Below the pieces are notes generated by a model. It searched no databases and was not told where the DNA came from. It saw only the letters and a list, made by a program, of their open reading frames with translations. From contig NZ_JBAHUQ010000013.1 of assembly GCF_036689865.1 (NCBI RefSeq), forward strand, positions 87,116 to 151,115: a stretch of 64,000 nt of DNA. The letters are read 5' to 3'. The translations under genes were made by a program, and so were the position numbers. This DNA comes from Magnetococcus sp. PR-3 (GTDB lineage Bacteria > Pseudomonadota > Magnetococcia > Magnetococcales > Magnetococcaceae). This document shows, one piece after another, positions 52,951-62,237 of this stretch. The stretch's first letter is position 1, and each line of letters opens with the position of its first letter.

Positions 52951-54075
52951 ATGAGCAATTGGGGCAAAAGTGTAATCTCGGCAGCAGTTGCTGTGGCTGG
53001 TATGGCCGCTGTAGCCGCACAAGCTGGGGATATGATCCGTATGGGTGTGGCCGGTCCGTTTAGCGGCCCCTATGCAGCGTTTGGTGAGCAGCAGTGGCGG
53101 GGTGCTGAGGCTGCGATTAAAAATATTAATATGTCGGGGGGCATTAACGGTAAGAAGATTCAACTGATCAAAGGGGATGATGCCTGCGAACCTAAGCAGG
53201 CGATGTCCGTGGCAAACCGTTTGGTGGACAATGATGAAGTACATGCTGTAGTTGGGCATTTCTGTTCCTCCACCACCATGCCTGCTTCTGAGGTGTATGA
53301 CGAAGCGGGCATTTTGGAAATGACCCACGGTTCCACCAACCCTATGGTCACCGAACGTGGTTTAAAGACCATTTTACGTATGTGTGGCCGGGATGATCAG
53401 CAAGGTACTGTTGGTGCCAATTTTGTGGTCAATAAGCTGGGCGCCAAACGTGTCGCGGTTTTGCATGACAAAGATACCTACGGTCAGGGTTTGGCCGATG
53501 CCATGAAAGCTCACCTGCATAGCCTGGGTATGAAAGAGGTCCTCTACGAAGGCTTGACCCGTGGTGAGAAGGATTTTAATGCGCTGGTCACCAAGATCAA
53601 ATCTGTTAAGGCCGATGCGGTCTATTTTGGCGGGTTGCATAGTGAGGCCGGGCCCCTGGTCCGGCAAATGCGTGAGCAAGGTATTGAGGCACCCCTTATT
53701 TCTGGTGACGGTATTGTCTCTGAGGAGTTTGTGACAGCCGCAGGGGGTGGACGTTTTGTTGAGAATGTCTATATGACCTTTGGCGCGGACCCTCGTAAAA
53801 ATCCTGCAGGTAAAGCCTTGGTGGCTAAGTTCCGCGCAACTGGCTATGAGCCTGAAGGTTATACCCTGTATGCTTACTCTGTGGTGCAATCCATTGCTGC
53901 AGCCATGAAAGCAACGGGATCTACCGATGGGGAAAAACTGGCCGCTTGGTTAAAGAGCAACCCGGTCGAGACCGTCATGGGAACCAAGGCATGGGATGCC
54001 AAAGGTGACCTGAAGGTGAGTGACTATGTGATGTATAAGTGGGACAAAAACGGCAAATATGCCGAGGTAGAATAA
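52951..54075 (+). CDS. livK: Branched-chain amino acid ABC transporter substrate-binding protein
   Basis: Periplasmic binding protein of 374 residues with a signal peptide (1-25, ending AAQAG). The family start is IRMGVAGPFSGPYAAFGEQQ, then GGINGKKIQLIKGDDAC and VVGHFCSS, whose two Cys likely form the conserved disulfide of LivJ/LivK. It captures Leu/Ile/Val or a related amino acid and delivers it to LivHM. The exact substrate is not readable. The ATG follows GAGGTGAAGAG. A terminator-like hairpin at 54073-54113 separates it from livH and probably sets a higher level for the binding protein. Confidence 0.95.
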   Translation: MSNWGKSVISAAVAVAGMAAVAAQAGDMIRMGVAGPFSGPYAAFGEQQWRGAEAAIKNINMSGGINGKKIQLIKGDDACEPKQAMSVANRLVDNDEVHAVVGHFCSSTTMPASEVYDEAGILEMTHGSTNPMVTERGLKTILRMCGRDDQQGTVGANFVVNKLGAKRVAVLHDKDTYGQGLADAMKAHLHSLGMKEVLYEGLTRGEKDFNALVTKIKSVKADAVYFGGLHSEAGPLVRQMREQGIEAPLISGDGIVSEEFVTAAGGGRFVENVYMTFGADPRKNPAGKALVAKFRATGYEPEGYTLYAYSVVQSIAAAMKATGSTDGEKLAAWLKSNPVETVMGTKAWDAKGDLKVSDYVMYKWDKNGKYAEVE

Positions 54076-54113
54076 AAAAAGGGGAGGGCATAGAGATATG
54101 CCCTCCTTTTTTT
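54073..54113 (+). terminator. Hairpin between livK and livH (partial terminator)
   Basis: A run, GGAGGGCATA, loop GAG, TATGCCCTCC, T run, starting at the livK stop codon. Because livHMGF lack a clear promoter of their own, it may be an attenuating terminator. Confidence 0.8.
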
Positions 54114-54254
54114 ATCAGGTAACGGCCAGGGTATCTGTGAACAACAGGTTTATTTGCATGATCACAGTGCCCAACCCTCAGGCTGTTAGGCTGCTTCTTT
54201 ATAGTTAAAGCATATCACTTACGCCAATTTTGGCCCTCTAACCTCTAGAACCCT

Positions 54255-55178
54255 ATGAACAGCTATGTCGTTGGACAGCAACTGGTTAATGGTCTGGTCC
54301 TTGGTTCCATTTATGGCTTGATTGCCGTGGGCTACACCATGGTCTATGGCATCATTGGCATGATCAATTTTGCCCATGGTGAGATCTACATGATCTCCGC
54401 CTACCTAACGGCCATAACCCTGGCGGTACTTACAACCATGGGGTTTAACTCGGTCTTTTTAGCCCTTATCATTACGTTGGTTATCGCGATTCTCTTTACA
54501 GCGCTCTATGGGTGGTCGGTAGAGCGGGTGGCGTATCGACCGTTAAGGGGCTCTACCCGCTTAGCGCCCCTTATTTCCGCCATTGGCATGTCGTTGGTTC
54601 TACAAAACTATGTGCGTTTGGCCCAGGGTAGCCGCAACCAAGGGGTGCCAAGCCTGATAGAAGGTAACCTGCGGTTAATGGGGGATAGCCCGGACCAGTT
54701 TGTACAGATCACCTATCTACAATTAATGATTGTGGTGGTGGCGTTGATCAGCATGGGTATTCTGACCTGGATTATCCAAAAAACCCCCTTAGGGCGTGCC
54801 TGCCGCGCTACCCAACAAGACCGTATGATGGCGGAACTGTTGGGGGTGAATACCGATAGAATTATTTCAGTTGTCTTTGTGTTGGGTGCCTCCATGGCTG
54901 CTGTGGCAGGGGTCTTGGTGACCTTAAACTATGGCTCTTTTGATTTTCATGTGGGGTTTGTCACGGGGATTAAGGCTTTTACAGCGGCTGTTTTGGGGGG
55001 GATTGGCTCCCTACCTGGTGCCATGTTGGGTGGGCTGATTCTGGGGCTGTCCGAGTCCTTCTTTTCTGGCTTTGTGAACACCGATTATAAAGATGTTTTC
55101 GCCTTTTCCATTTTGGTGCTGGTACTGATCTTTAAACCCAGTGGTCTTTTAGGCCGTCCTGCGGTGGAGAAGGTGTGA
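54255..55178 (+). CDS. livH: Branched-chain amino acid ABC transporter permease LivH
   Basis: Inner-membrane permease of 307 residues with about eight helices. Conserved family segments are GLVLGSIYGLIAVGYTMVYG, MINFAHGEIYM, PLISAIGMSL and the EAA-like AAVLGGIGSLPGAMLGG near the end. It pairs with LivM. livM starts 4 nt after the stop codon. Confidence 0.97.
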   Translation: MNSYVVGQQLVNGLVLGSIYGLIAVGYTMVYGIIGMINFAHGEIYMISAYLTAITLAVLTTMGFNSVFLALIITLVIAILFTALYGWSVERVAYRPLRGSTRLAPLISAIGMSLVLQNYVRLAQGSRNQGVPSLIEGNLRLMGDSPDQFVQITYLQLMIVVVALISMGILTWIIQKTPLGRACRATQQDRMMAELLGVNTDRIISVVFVLGASMAAVAGVLVTLNYGSFDFHVGFVTGIKAFTAAVLGGIGSLPGAMLGGLILGLSESFFSGFVNTDYKDVFAFSILVLVLIFKPSGLLGRPAVEKV

Positions 55179-55182
55179 GCCC

Positions 55183-56457
55183 ATGAATAAGATCCTTAAA
55201 CACGCCTCGATTGATGCCCTGAAAATGGGTCTGTTGGCCCTACTGCTGTTTGGTCCCATGACCGGTATGCTGCTAAATGGGTATGGCATTAAGTATGAGC
55301 CCTCCCGCGCTTTCTGGCTGGTTGGGGTTCTGCTGGTGGGCCGTTTTTTAGTGGTGTTCGTGAGTAATACCGAGGCTTTAGCCCCCATCGCCAACCTGTT
55401 CAGGCGCAAGGATCGGGTGGAGGTGGTGGTTAGCCCTACCGGCCAGTTTCGCCATAAGGTCATGATATGGTTAACCTTGGCGGTAGCCTTCTCCCTACCG
55501 TTCTTGCTGAATAAATATTGGATCAATGTCGCCACGTTGGCCTTAATCTATGTGTTATTGGGTTTGGGTTTGAACATTGTGGTTGGTCTGGCTGGGCTGC
55601 TAGATCTGGGCTTTGTGGCCTTTTATGCAGTTGGTGCATATGGTTATGCGTTGGGCGCGGAGTATCTGAACCTGAGCTTTTGGGAGGCGATCCCCTTTGC
55701 GGCCATTCTTGCCGCCAGCTTTGGGGCGGTGTTGGGTTTTCCGGTCTTGCGGATGCATGGTGATTATCTGGCCATTGTCACCTTGGGGTTCGGTGAGATC
55801 ATCCGGTTGGTATTAAATAACTGGTTAACCTTTACCGGTGGCCCCAATGGATTGCGAACCCCCCTGCCAACCTTTTTTGGTATGGAGTTTACCAAACGTG
55901 CCAAGCAAGGGGGGACCCCCTATCATGAGGTGCTGGGGCAGTGGATGGAGATCGACTACTCCCGAGCAGCTCGGTATATCTTTATCTATGTGACCTTACT
56001 TTTGATGGTCATTCTGTTGGTCTATGTAGTTAACCGATTAAAAAAAATGCCCATTGGCCGTGCTTGGGAAGCGTTGCGGGAAGATGAAATTGCCTGTCGC
56101 TCCTTGGGGATTAACCATGTCACGGTCAAGCTATCCGCTTTCTCCATGGGGGCAACAGTGGGGGGCATTGGCGGGGTGTTTTTTGCCGCCAGCCAAGGGT
56201 TTGTCAACCCAGCCTCCTTTACCTTTTTTGAGTCAGCTTTAATCCTGGCCATTGTAGTGTTGGGGGGCCTGGGCTCCATTGTGGGTGTGATTGTGGCAGC
56301 GGTGGTGCTTACGGTACTGCCCGAAATTTTAAGGGATTTTTCTGAGTACCGTGTGCTGATCTTTGGTATGGCGATGGTCTTAATGATGGTCTGGCGACCT
56401 CGGGGGCTGCTGAGAATTCATCGCCCAGAATTCGTGGTGGAGAAGAAATCGCCATGA
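55183..56457 (+). CDS. livM: Branched-chain amino acid ABC transporter permease LivM
   Basis: Second permease, 424 residues. The N-terminal 110 residues hold two extra helices typical of LivM, before the core LGLNIVVGLAGLLDLGFVAFYAVGAY. Later motifs are VLRMHGDYLAIVTLGFGEI, TGGPNGL and ALREDEIACRSLGIN. livG overlaps its stop codon by 4 nt. Confidence 0.97.
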   Translation: MNKILKHASIDALKMGLLALLLFGPMTGMLLNGYGIKYEPSRAFWLVGVLLVGRFLVVFVSNTEALAPIANLFRRKDRVEVVVSPTGQFRHKVMIWLTLAVAFSLPFLLNKYWINVATLALIYVLLGLGLNIVVGLAGLLDLGFVAFYAVGAYGYALGAEYLNLSFWEAIPFAAILAASFGAVLGFPVLRMHGDYLAIVTLGFGEIIRLVLNNWLTFTGGPNGLRTPLPTFFGMEFTKRAKQGGTPYHEVLGQWMEIDYSRAARYIFIYVTLLLMVILLVYVVNRLKKMPIGRAWEALREDEIACRSLGINHVTVKLSAFSMGATVGGIGGVFFAASQGFVNPASFTFFESALILAIVVLGGLGSIVGVIVAAVVLTVLPEILRDFSEYRVLIFGMAMVLMMVWRPRGLLRIHRPEFVVEKKSP

Positions 56458-57320
56458 GCTTATTAAATGTCGATAAACTGACCATGCGTTTTGGGGGATT
56501 GACCGCACTGAGTGAGGTCTCCTTTGGGGTAGAAAAAGGGAGTATTACGGCCCTGATTGGTCCCAATGGGGCGGGCAAAACCACCGTCTTTAACTGCGTG
56601 ACCGGTTTTTATAAGGCCAGCCAGGGGGAGATCTCTTTAAACCGGCAAGGTCACAAGCGGCAAGATTTGGTCGAGATGTTGGGCCTGCCTTTTGAGCTGA
56701 AGGATTTTGTTCAGCCAGCGGCTTTTATGCGGCGGCTCTACTTCAAACTGTTTGGGGGGAGCCATCGGGTGACACGGGCTGGTGTGGCTCGTACCTTCCA
56801 GAATATTCGTCTCTTTAGAGAGATGACAGCGCTGGAGAATCTGCTGGTGGCCCAGCATGAGCGGGTAAACCGCAATTTGCTCTCGGGTATCTTACAGACC
56901 GCCACCTATCGACGTAGTGAGCAAGATGCCCTGGACCGTGCGCTCTATTGGCTCTCTGAGTTGGGTATTGAAGAGAGTGCCAACCTGTTGGCTGGTGCCT
57001 TGCCCTATGGTCATCAGCGACGTTTGGAGATCGCCCGGGCGTTGTGTACCGATCCTGTTTTGATCTGCTTGGATGAGCCTGCGGCAGGCTTGAACCCCCG
57101 TGAGACCACAGAGCTTTCGGCCACGATCCGTAAACTGCGTGAACGGCATGGGATCACCATTTTTTTGATTGAGCATGATATGGGGTTGGTGATGGATATC
57201 TCTGACCATGTTGTGGTGTTGGACCATGGTGAGGTGATTGCCCGTGGTACAGCGAAGGAAGTTCAGAACAATGCGCGCGTGCTGGAGGCCTATTTGGGGG
57301 TGGAGGATGATGCTGCATGA
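56454..57320 (+). CDS. livG: Branched-chain amino acid ABC transporter ATPase LivG
   Basis: ATP-binding subunit of 288 residues. Walker A is GPNGAGKTT; the signature motif is LPYGHQRRLEIARAL (usually LSYGQQ), Walker B is LICLDEPAAGLNP and the H-loop is IEHDM. It overlaps livM and livF by 4 nt each, so the whole set is translationally coupled. Confidence 0.97.
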   Translation: MSLLNVDKLTMRFGGLTALSEVSFGVEKGSITALIGPNGAGKTTVFNCVTGFYKASQGEISLNRQGHKRQDLVEMLGLPFELKDFVQPAAFMRRLYFKLFGGSHRVTRAGVARTFQNIRLFREMTALENLLVAQHERVNRNLLSGILQTATYRRSEQDALDRALYWLSELGIEESANLLAGALPYGHQRRLEIARALCTDPVLICLDEPAAGLNPRETTELSATIRKLRERHGITIFLIEHDMGLVMDISDHVVVLDHGEVIARGTAKEVQNNARVLEAYLGVEDDAA

Positions 57321-58054
57321 GTGAGATCCAGCCACATATGATGCTCCAACTGGAGGGGGTGGATGCTGCTTATGGCCCGGTACACGCACTACATGGGGTC
57401 TCTTTGCATGTGCACCAAGGTGAAATTGTGACCTTAATTGGGGCCAACGGCGCGGGTAAGTCGACACTGCTTATGTCGATTTTTGGTAATCCACGGGCAC
57501 AGGCGGGTGTTATTAAGTTTAATGAAGAGGAGATTACCCAGGCCTCGACCCATGCTATTGCCCGTATGGGTATTGCCCAAGTGCCGGAGGGACGCCGGAT
57601 CTTTGGTGAGATGACGGTGTTGGAAAACCTAGCCATGGGTACCGCACCCCTCAAAGAGCGGGATGATACCCGTGAGGCGCAAGATCTACAGCGGGTGATG
57701 AGCCTGTTTCCCCGCTTAGAGGAGCGTAAAGCGCAACGGGCCGGTACCCTATCCGGTGGCGAGCAGCAGATGCTGGCCATTGGTCGGGCCCTGATGAGCC
57801 GCCCTAAGCTGCTGTTGCTTGATGAGCCTTCATTGGGTTTGGCGCCACTGATAATTAAACAGATTTTCACCACACTTCGGCAAATTGCCCAAGAGGGGGT
57901 GACCATCTTTTTGGTAGAGCAAAATGCCAACCAGGCCTTGCAACTGGCCAACCGTGGCTATGTGTTGGTGAATGGGCGCATTACCTTATCGGGCTCAGGG
58001 CAGGCGCTGTTGAATGACCCGGAAGTGCGCCATGCTTATCTGGGTGGGCACTAA
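57317..58054 (+). CDS. livF: Branched-chain amino acid ABC transporter ATPase LivF
   Basis: Second ATPase, 245 residues. Walker A GANGAGKST, signature LSGGEQQMLAIGRALM, Walker B LLLLDEPSLGLAP, H-loop VEQNANQAL. It is the last gene of livKHMGF. Confidence 0.97.
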   Translation: MSEIQPHMMLQLEGVDAAYGPVHALHGVSLHVHQGEIVTLIGANGAGKSTLLMSIFGNPRAQAGVIKFNEEEITQASTHAIARMGIAQVPEGRRIFGEMTVLENLAMGTAPLKERDDTREAQDLQRVMSLFPRLEERKAQRAGTLSGGEQQMLAIGRALMSRPKLLLLDEPSLGLAPLIIKQIFTTLRQIAQEGVTIFLVEQNANQALQLANRGYVLVNGRITLSGSGQALLNDPEVRHAYLGGH

Positions 58055-58495
58055 GTCGAGGGTGTATATCTCCCTTGAGCAAGTATACTGGCTGGGGGCT
58101 TGACCATCGCACGTGTGGTCACCCGGTCCGTTAGGGCGGCAGTTGCGTAGAGATTTGTCTCCTGGTTTTTGTGGTGATGATTGATTATAAAGTCTCAGTG
58201 TTCGGCCTGTTCGGAAGATCTAGGGCCAGTATTGGGAAGGCGCTTTCTTGGGATCCCCTTTTTTTATCCGAAGCTTTGTGCGCCACGATGACGCCGATGT
58301 CTGGCCATACCGGTGTGCCGAGTGAGGATAGGTGGTCGTACCCGCAAGGATTAGCTGCCTATGTTACACCCCAGTCGTGGGGTGTGGTGCCTGCTCAAGC
58401 TGCACAGATGGTTCTGGGACCATCCAAGCGCTTCCTCCCCAGCTTTTCGACACACCTTTTAGCGCTCTTATTCAAACCATTTGAGGTTTTATTCT
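58055..58495. other. Non-coding interval between livF and pgpA
   Basis: A 141-codon frame at 58171-58596 overlaps the start of pgpA in another frame, has no ribosome binding site and no family likeness; I do not treat it as a gene. A weak stem (TCGAGGG/CCCTTGA) just after livF may be its end. The pgpA promoter should be here but was not identified. Confidence 0.4.
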
Positions 58496-58999
58496 ATGTT
58501 TTGGGGTACAGCACCTTCCCACTGGCGCACGTGGTCTGCTATCGACCGTTTAATCATGCTTCTGGCCACCATAGGTGGCAGTGGCTGGTCGCCTAAGGCA
58601 CCGGGTACCATGGGTACCGTGGCATCCATACCCCTGGTATGGCTTGCCATGTATGGGGGGGTGACCGTACATGTGATCATTCTGGTGATCACCTCTGCCG
58701 TGGGGTGGTGGGTCTGTAACCGTGCCGTGGTGCTGTTGGGTAGAGAGGATCCTGGTGCGGTGGTGATTGATGAAACCGCCGGTTTGCTGCTAACCATGCT
58801 GTTTGTACCTCTTACTGGCACCAATCTTTTGGTGGGGTTTGTACTGTTCCGTTTTTTCGATATTTTAAAGCCTTGGCCCATCCGTTGGCTGGATAAACAT
58901 ATCCATGGTGGTTTGGGTATTATGTTGGATGATCTGGTGGCGGGTATCTTTGCAGGTATCCTGCTTTTACTGGCTCAGCCCCACTTGCCGCTTTACTAA
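58496..58999 (+). CDS. pgpA: Phosphatidylglycerophosphatase A
   Basis: Inner-membrane enzyme that removes the phosphate from phosphatidylglycerophosphate to make phosphatidylglycerol. It has 167 residues from the ATG at 58496 (GAGGT 7 nt upstream; the longer frame starts with TTG). Signatures are GGSGWSPKAPGTMGTVASIP, VVIDETAGLL, FRFFDILKPWPI and GLGIMLDDLVAGI, with acidic residues of the catalytic site. thiL, its usual neighbour, is absent. The CinA-like gene follows after 117 bp. Confidence 0.95.
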   Translation: MFWGTAPSHWRTWSAIDRLIMLLATIGGSGWSPKAPGTMGTVASIPLVWLAMYGGVTVHVIILVITSAVGWWVCNRAVVLLGREDPGAVVIDETAGLLLTMLFVPLTGTNLLVGFVLFRFFDILKPWPIRWLDKHIHGGLGIMLDDLVAGIFAGILLLLAQPHLPLY

Positions 59000-59116
59000 T
59001 TTCCCATTTACGACGATAGAGTCTGAAACGGGTGCTGGTTCTCCCGCGTTGGGGGCTACCTTTGAGAGGGGCTGCCAAAGGGCTGCCAAGCACCTTAGGA
59101 AAAGCGAAACCAAGGA

Positions 59117-60283
59117 ATGAATACTGCGACCATGCGTGCTCTGTTGGTGACACCCCGTTGGAGTGAGTTGGAAGGACTGCTGCGTCCCTCCAACCGCCCC
59201 CTATTGGATCTGATGCTGCTCTCATTGGGCTATGATCAGTTGGATACCTTGGAGATTGATCCGGCTGAGAAGTTTGATCCCTCCGAGCTGGCTGATAGCT
59301 ATGGTGTGATGATTATTCAGGCCCAAGGTGAGTCAGGCCGATTACGTCGTGGGATCCTTTCCAGCCTTGGGCTCTCCCTGGGGTTGGATGGGGAGAACTC
59401 CACCACGCTACGGGTGGCAGGGGCCAAACAGCTGCGTAATGCTGCAGGGGAGACGGTGGGTTTTCTCTCCAACAAACGGGGCCGGGTGGTCGCCTACTGT
59501 GATGATACGGTTAGTGAGGTAATGCCCGCGCTGGAGTATGGATTACGGGTTATCTTGACCGAAGGATCACGGAGTTTAAGGCGTTTACCCTTTAGTGAAT
59601 GTCGCTTGGTGGAGTGTGCGGGGAACCCGGATACCATCACCTTGAATATGAATGAGACAACCGCAGCAGCGATGTACCGACGTTGCAAGGTTATGCCTAT
59701 GCCCAGTGGGGATACTGCGGTCATGATCCCTTCTGGCGACATTATGGGGGAAAGTTTACCCCATGTCTGGGGTAATCGGCTCTATGGTCAGGGACCGGTC
59801 TCTTTAGAGCAGCATGTGGCAGAAATTTTATGGCGGCGTGGTTGGCGGGTGGCGACGGCGGAGTCCTGCACCGGGGGTTTGACCGCAGCACGCTTGTCTG
59901 CTGTGCCAGGTAGCAGTGATTATTTGGATGGAGCCTGGGTTACCTATAGCAATGAATCCAAGGCCCGGACGGTAGAGGGTATTGCACCGTTGGTAGAGCG
60001 CTGTGGTGCGGTGAGTGCAGAGGTTGCTTTGGCGTTGGCCCGAGGCGCCTTAAAAGGGCACGGTGTTGATTTAGCCGTGGCGATTACCGGCATAGCCGGT
60101 CCAGGAGGAGGGAGCGAGGATAAGCCGGTAGGAACCGTCTTCCTTGCTGTGGTATCCCAGGAGGGGAACATACTGGAACATCGGGGGTTGTACCGGGGTA
60201 ACCGGGACCGGGTTCGGTATCAGGCCAGTCAGACGGCGTTGCATCTACTGCGTCGCCTGGCAGAAAAGGTTGGTTCATCATGA
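59117..60283 (+). CDS. CinA C-terminal (PncC-type) amidohydrolase with unusual N-terminal region
   Basis: A 388-residue protein. Residues about 222-385 form a full CinA C-terminal domain, with LYGQGPVSLEQHVAEIL, ATAESCTGGL, GSSDYLDGAWVTYSN and AITGIAGPGGGSEDKPVGTV. PncC deamidates nicotinamide mononucleotide in NAD recycling. In two-domain CinA the N-terminus is a MoaB-like domain, but residues 1-215 here do not show its motifs; they contain GVMIIQAQGESGRLRRG and FLSNKRGRVVAYCDD, which I do not recognise. The start is uncertain: ATG 59117 touches AAGGA directly, ATG 59132 is 15 nt from it. The L,D-transpeptidase gene overlaps the stop codon by 4 nt. Confidence 0.85.
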   Translation: MNTATMRALLVTPRWSELEGLLRPSNRPLLDLMLLSLGYDQLDTLEIDPAEKFDPSELADSYGVMIIQAQGESGRLRRGILSSLGLSLGLDGENSTTLRVAGAKQLRNAAGETVGFLSNKRGRVVAYCDDTVSEVMPALEYGLRVILTEGSRSLRRLPFSECRLVECAGNPDTITLNMNETTAAAMYRRCKVMPMPSGDTAVMIPSGDIMGESLPHVWGNRLYGQGPVSLEQHVAEILWRRGWRVATAESCTGGLTAARLSAVPGSSDYLDGAWVTYSNESKARTVEGIAPLVERCGAVSAEVALALARGALKGHGVDLAVAITGIAGPGGGSEDKPVGTVFLAVVSQEGNILEHRGLYRGNRDRVRYQASQTALHLLRRLAEKVGSS

Positions 60284-61365
60284 AAACATGGCGATTACAA
60301 CGTCCGGTGCTGGGTATGGCACTGTTGATGTTCAGTTCACTCAGTTTTGGTTGTGCCTCAGCATTTGGTAACCAAAACTGGAAGTGGTTTGATGGTACAG
60401 AGAAAGATGGCGTCAAGAATTTGCAAATGGACGCCAACCTGGCCCATAAAAACCGGCCACTCCCTTTTGATACCCAAACCGAGGTGATCGGGAGTGGCGC
60501 TTTTAAATATCGAATTCAAGGGCATGAGACCCTGCTGCTTTTGGCGCGTACATACGATTTAGGGTACAACGAGGTCTCTTTGGCCAACCCTAAAATTGAT
60601 GCCTGGGCACCGAAAAAAGGGGACGAAATTTTCCTCTCCATGACGCATGTTCTGCCAACGGATTTACATAGCGGCACCGCGTTGGTCATCAACCTGCCAG
60701 AGATGCGTCTCTACCACCGGCGTGGCGATGGTAGCCTGGAAACCTATCCGGTTGGTATTGGCCGGGAGGGATTTGATACCCCGGTTGCGCGGGCTAAAAT
60801 TACCCGTAAAAAATCGGCGCCCAACTGGTATGTGCCCGCTTCCATCCGTAAAGAGAATCCTAAGCTCCCCAAGGTGGTGCCAGCGGGGCCAAACAACCCT
60901 CTGGGTTCCCATGCGGTCTACCTGAGCTTGCCGGGTTATCTGATCCATGGCACCAACAAACCTTATGGTATTGGTCGTCGGGTAAGCCATGGCTGTATCC
61001 GCATGTATCCCGAAGATATTCCCCGACTGCACTCCAATGCCCGTGTAGGCTCCAGTGTGGCCATTGTGAACGAACCGGCCAAGGCGGGGTGGTATGGAGA
61101 TAACCTTTTGCTGGAGATCTATCCGAGCCTACCGACCAAAAGACGTGGGAAAAAAGAGGTGGAACCCCCCAAACCGTTGGAAGAGATGGCCGCCATGGCC
61201 ATACGTAAAGCGTTAGGGCGCCGTGCGGGTTACCCCGCCAAAATTGATTGGAAGTTGGTGCGTGGTATGGCTCGAGCGCCAGATGGTATTCCCCGTGTGA
61301 TTGGGCGTATGACCGTGGGGGACGATATGAAACAGCTGGTTCCGGTCAGGTTAATGCAGCCTTAA
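60280..61365 (+). CDS. LysM-like and YkuD L,D-transpeptidase, predicted lipoprotein
   Basis: A 361-residue envelope enzyme. The signal sequence ends in a lipobox-like LSFGC (Cys25). A LysM-like segment lies at about 76-121 (YRIQGHETLLLLARTYDLGY). The YkuD catalytic domain (about 132-275) has the active site IHGTNKPYGIGRRVSHGCIR with nucleophile Cys239. It would crosslink peptidoglycan 3-3 or attach proteins to it, as the ErfK/YbiS group does. About 85 extra residues at the C-terminus are basic and not assigned. It overlaps the CinA-like gene by 4 nt; a strong terminator follows at 61440-61479. Confidence 0.93.
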   Translation: MKTWRLQRPVLGMALLMFSSLSFGCASAFGNQNWKWFDGTEKDGVKNLQMDANLAHKNRPLPFDTQTEVIGSGAFKYRIQGHETLLLLARTYDLGYNEVSLANPKIDAWAPKKGDEIFLSMTHVLPTDLHSGTALVINLPEMRLYHRRGDGSLETYPVGIGREGFDTPVARAKITRKKSAPNWYVPASIRKENPKLPKVVPAGPNNPLGSHAVYLSLPGYLIHGTNKPYGIGRRVSHGCIRMYPEDIPRLHSNARVGSSVAIVNEPAKAGWYGDNLLLEIYPSLPTKRRGKKEVEPPKPLEEMAAMAIRKALGRRAGYPAKIDWKLVRGMARAPDGIPRVIGRMTVGDDMKQLVPVRLMQP

Positions 61366-61694
61366 TCCTTAGCAAGATGGGGAGGGTACCTGATTAAACG
61401 GTGACCCAAACCCTAACAGTTTTAGATCTGTTTAAAACGAAAAAGCCCCCTATAGATTGCGTTCTATAGGGGGCTTTTTGGCTGGGGTGTTACCGGGGTG
61501 GAGCCGCCGATCTCAGTGACGGGGTTCAACAGAACAATCCTCCCTGTGGCAGGAAGCAAAGCTGTTTGGTGGCTGATCCGGTAGCGTCTTTGAAACCCTC
61601 ATGCTAAATAGACAGGCCGGTCCACGCTGGATGACCCTGCTAGGGGATGAGCCCCACTTCACGCCACACCGCGAAAGCTATGGTATGACACGGT
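61366..61694. other. Interval between convergent L,D-transpeptidase and ytoQ
   Basis: No gene. It contains the strong bidirectional terminator at 61440-61479 and about 215 further bases without a feature that I can identify. Confidence 0.5.
61440..61479. terminator. Bidirectional terminator after L,D-transpeptidase
   Basis: AAAAAGCCCCCTATAGA and TCTATAGGGGGCTTTTT are perfect 17-bp arms around TTGCGT. It serves the plus-strand operon and may stop read-through from ytoQ. Confidence 0.92.
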
Positions 61695-62138
61695 TTATGC
61701 CGTCATGACATACTTAAGCATTTCAACAACCTGTTCTGGTGTCTGTACCACGGCGCGGGCTGCGGCATCAATCTCCTTGAGGGCGTGAGTGAGCTTAGGA
61801 TCGTGCATGACAATCATTGGCTTGCCCAAAGCCGCAGCTTGGCCTGCATCAAACGCGGCATTCCACTGTTTGTACTGCTCCCCAAAACGCACCACCACTA
61901 CATCGGCTTTTTTTAACAGGGTTTGGGTGCGAATGGCGTTAACGTTGGCCCCCATGTGGTCTGCCCAAAAAGGGTTGGGCTCCTCCCCCATAATACGGAC
62001 ACCGCACTCATCACTGGCTGCATGGTCTGTAACCGGTGCATCAAAATGCACATCCAAGCCTGCATCTTTGCACCCTTGTTCAATCTGTGTACGCCAATCG
62101 GTGTGAATTTCACCGGAAAGATAAACCCGCCAAACCAT
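61695..62138 (-). CDS. ytoQ: YtoQ-family protein
   Basis: A 147-residue cytoplasmic protein with the family pattern WRVYLSGEIHTDWR at the start, APVTDHAASD, NPFWADHMGANVNAIRT, VVVRFGEQYKQWNAAFDAG and a Gly/Lys/Pro turn. The fold resembles nucleoside 2-deoxyribosyltransferases, but the family has no proven function. The ATG follows AGGAGT. It is divergent from ymdB. Confidence 0.88.
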   Translation of the reverse strand: MVWRVYLSGEIHTDWRTQIEQGCKDAGLDVHFDAPVTDHAASDECGVRIMGEEPNPFWADHMGANVNAIRTQTLLKKADVVVVRFGEQYKQWNAAFDAGQAAALGKPMIVMHDPKLTHALKEIDAAARAVVQTPEQVVEMLKYVMTA

Positions 62139-62180
62139 AACTTAAGACTCCTGCTAAAAGGGCTATAAAACACTTTTTGA

Positions 62181-62208
62181 TTGCCAAAGTGCGGTTCTGT
62201 GCTAAAAT
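62181..62208 (+). promoter_or_regulatory. Sigma-70-type promoter of ymdB-purC
   Basis: TTGCCA at 62181-62186, 16-nt spacer, TAAAAT at 62203-62208, about 25 nt before the ymdB ribosome binding site and ATG at 62238. Confidence 0.6.
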
Positions 62209-62237
62209 CACGCCTTTTTTTCCAGGAAAGGAAGCCC

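Noticed and set aside
58171..58596. Plus-strand frame of 141 codons before pgpA
   Set aside because: It overlaps the first 100 bases of pgpA in another frame, lacks a ribosome binding site, and its composition is not protein-like.
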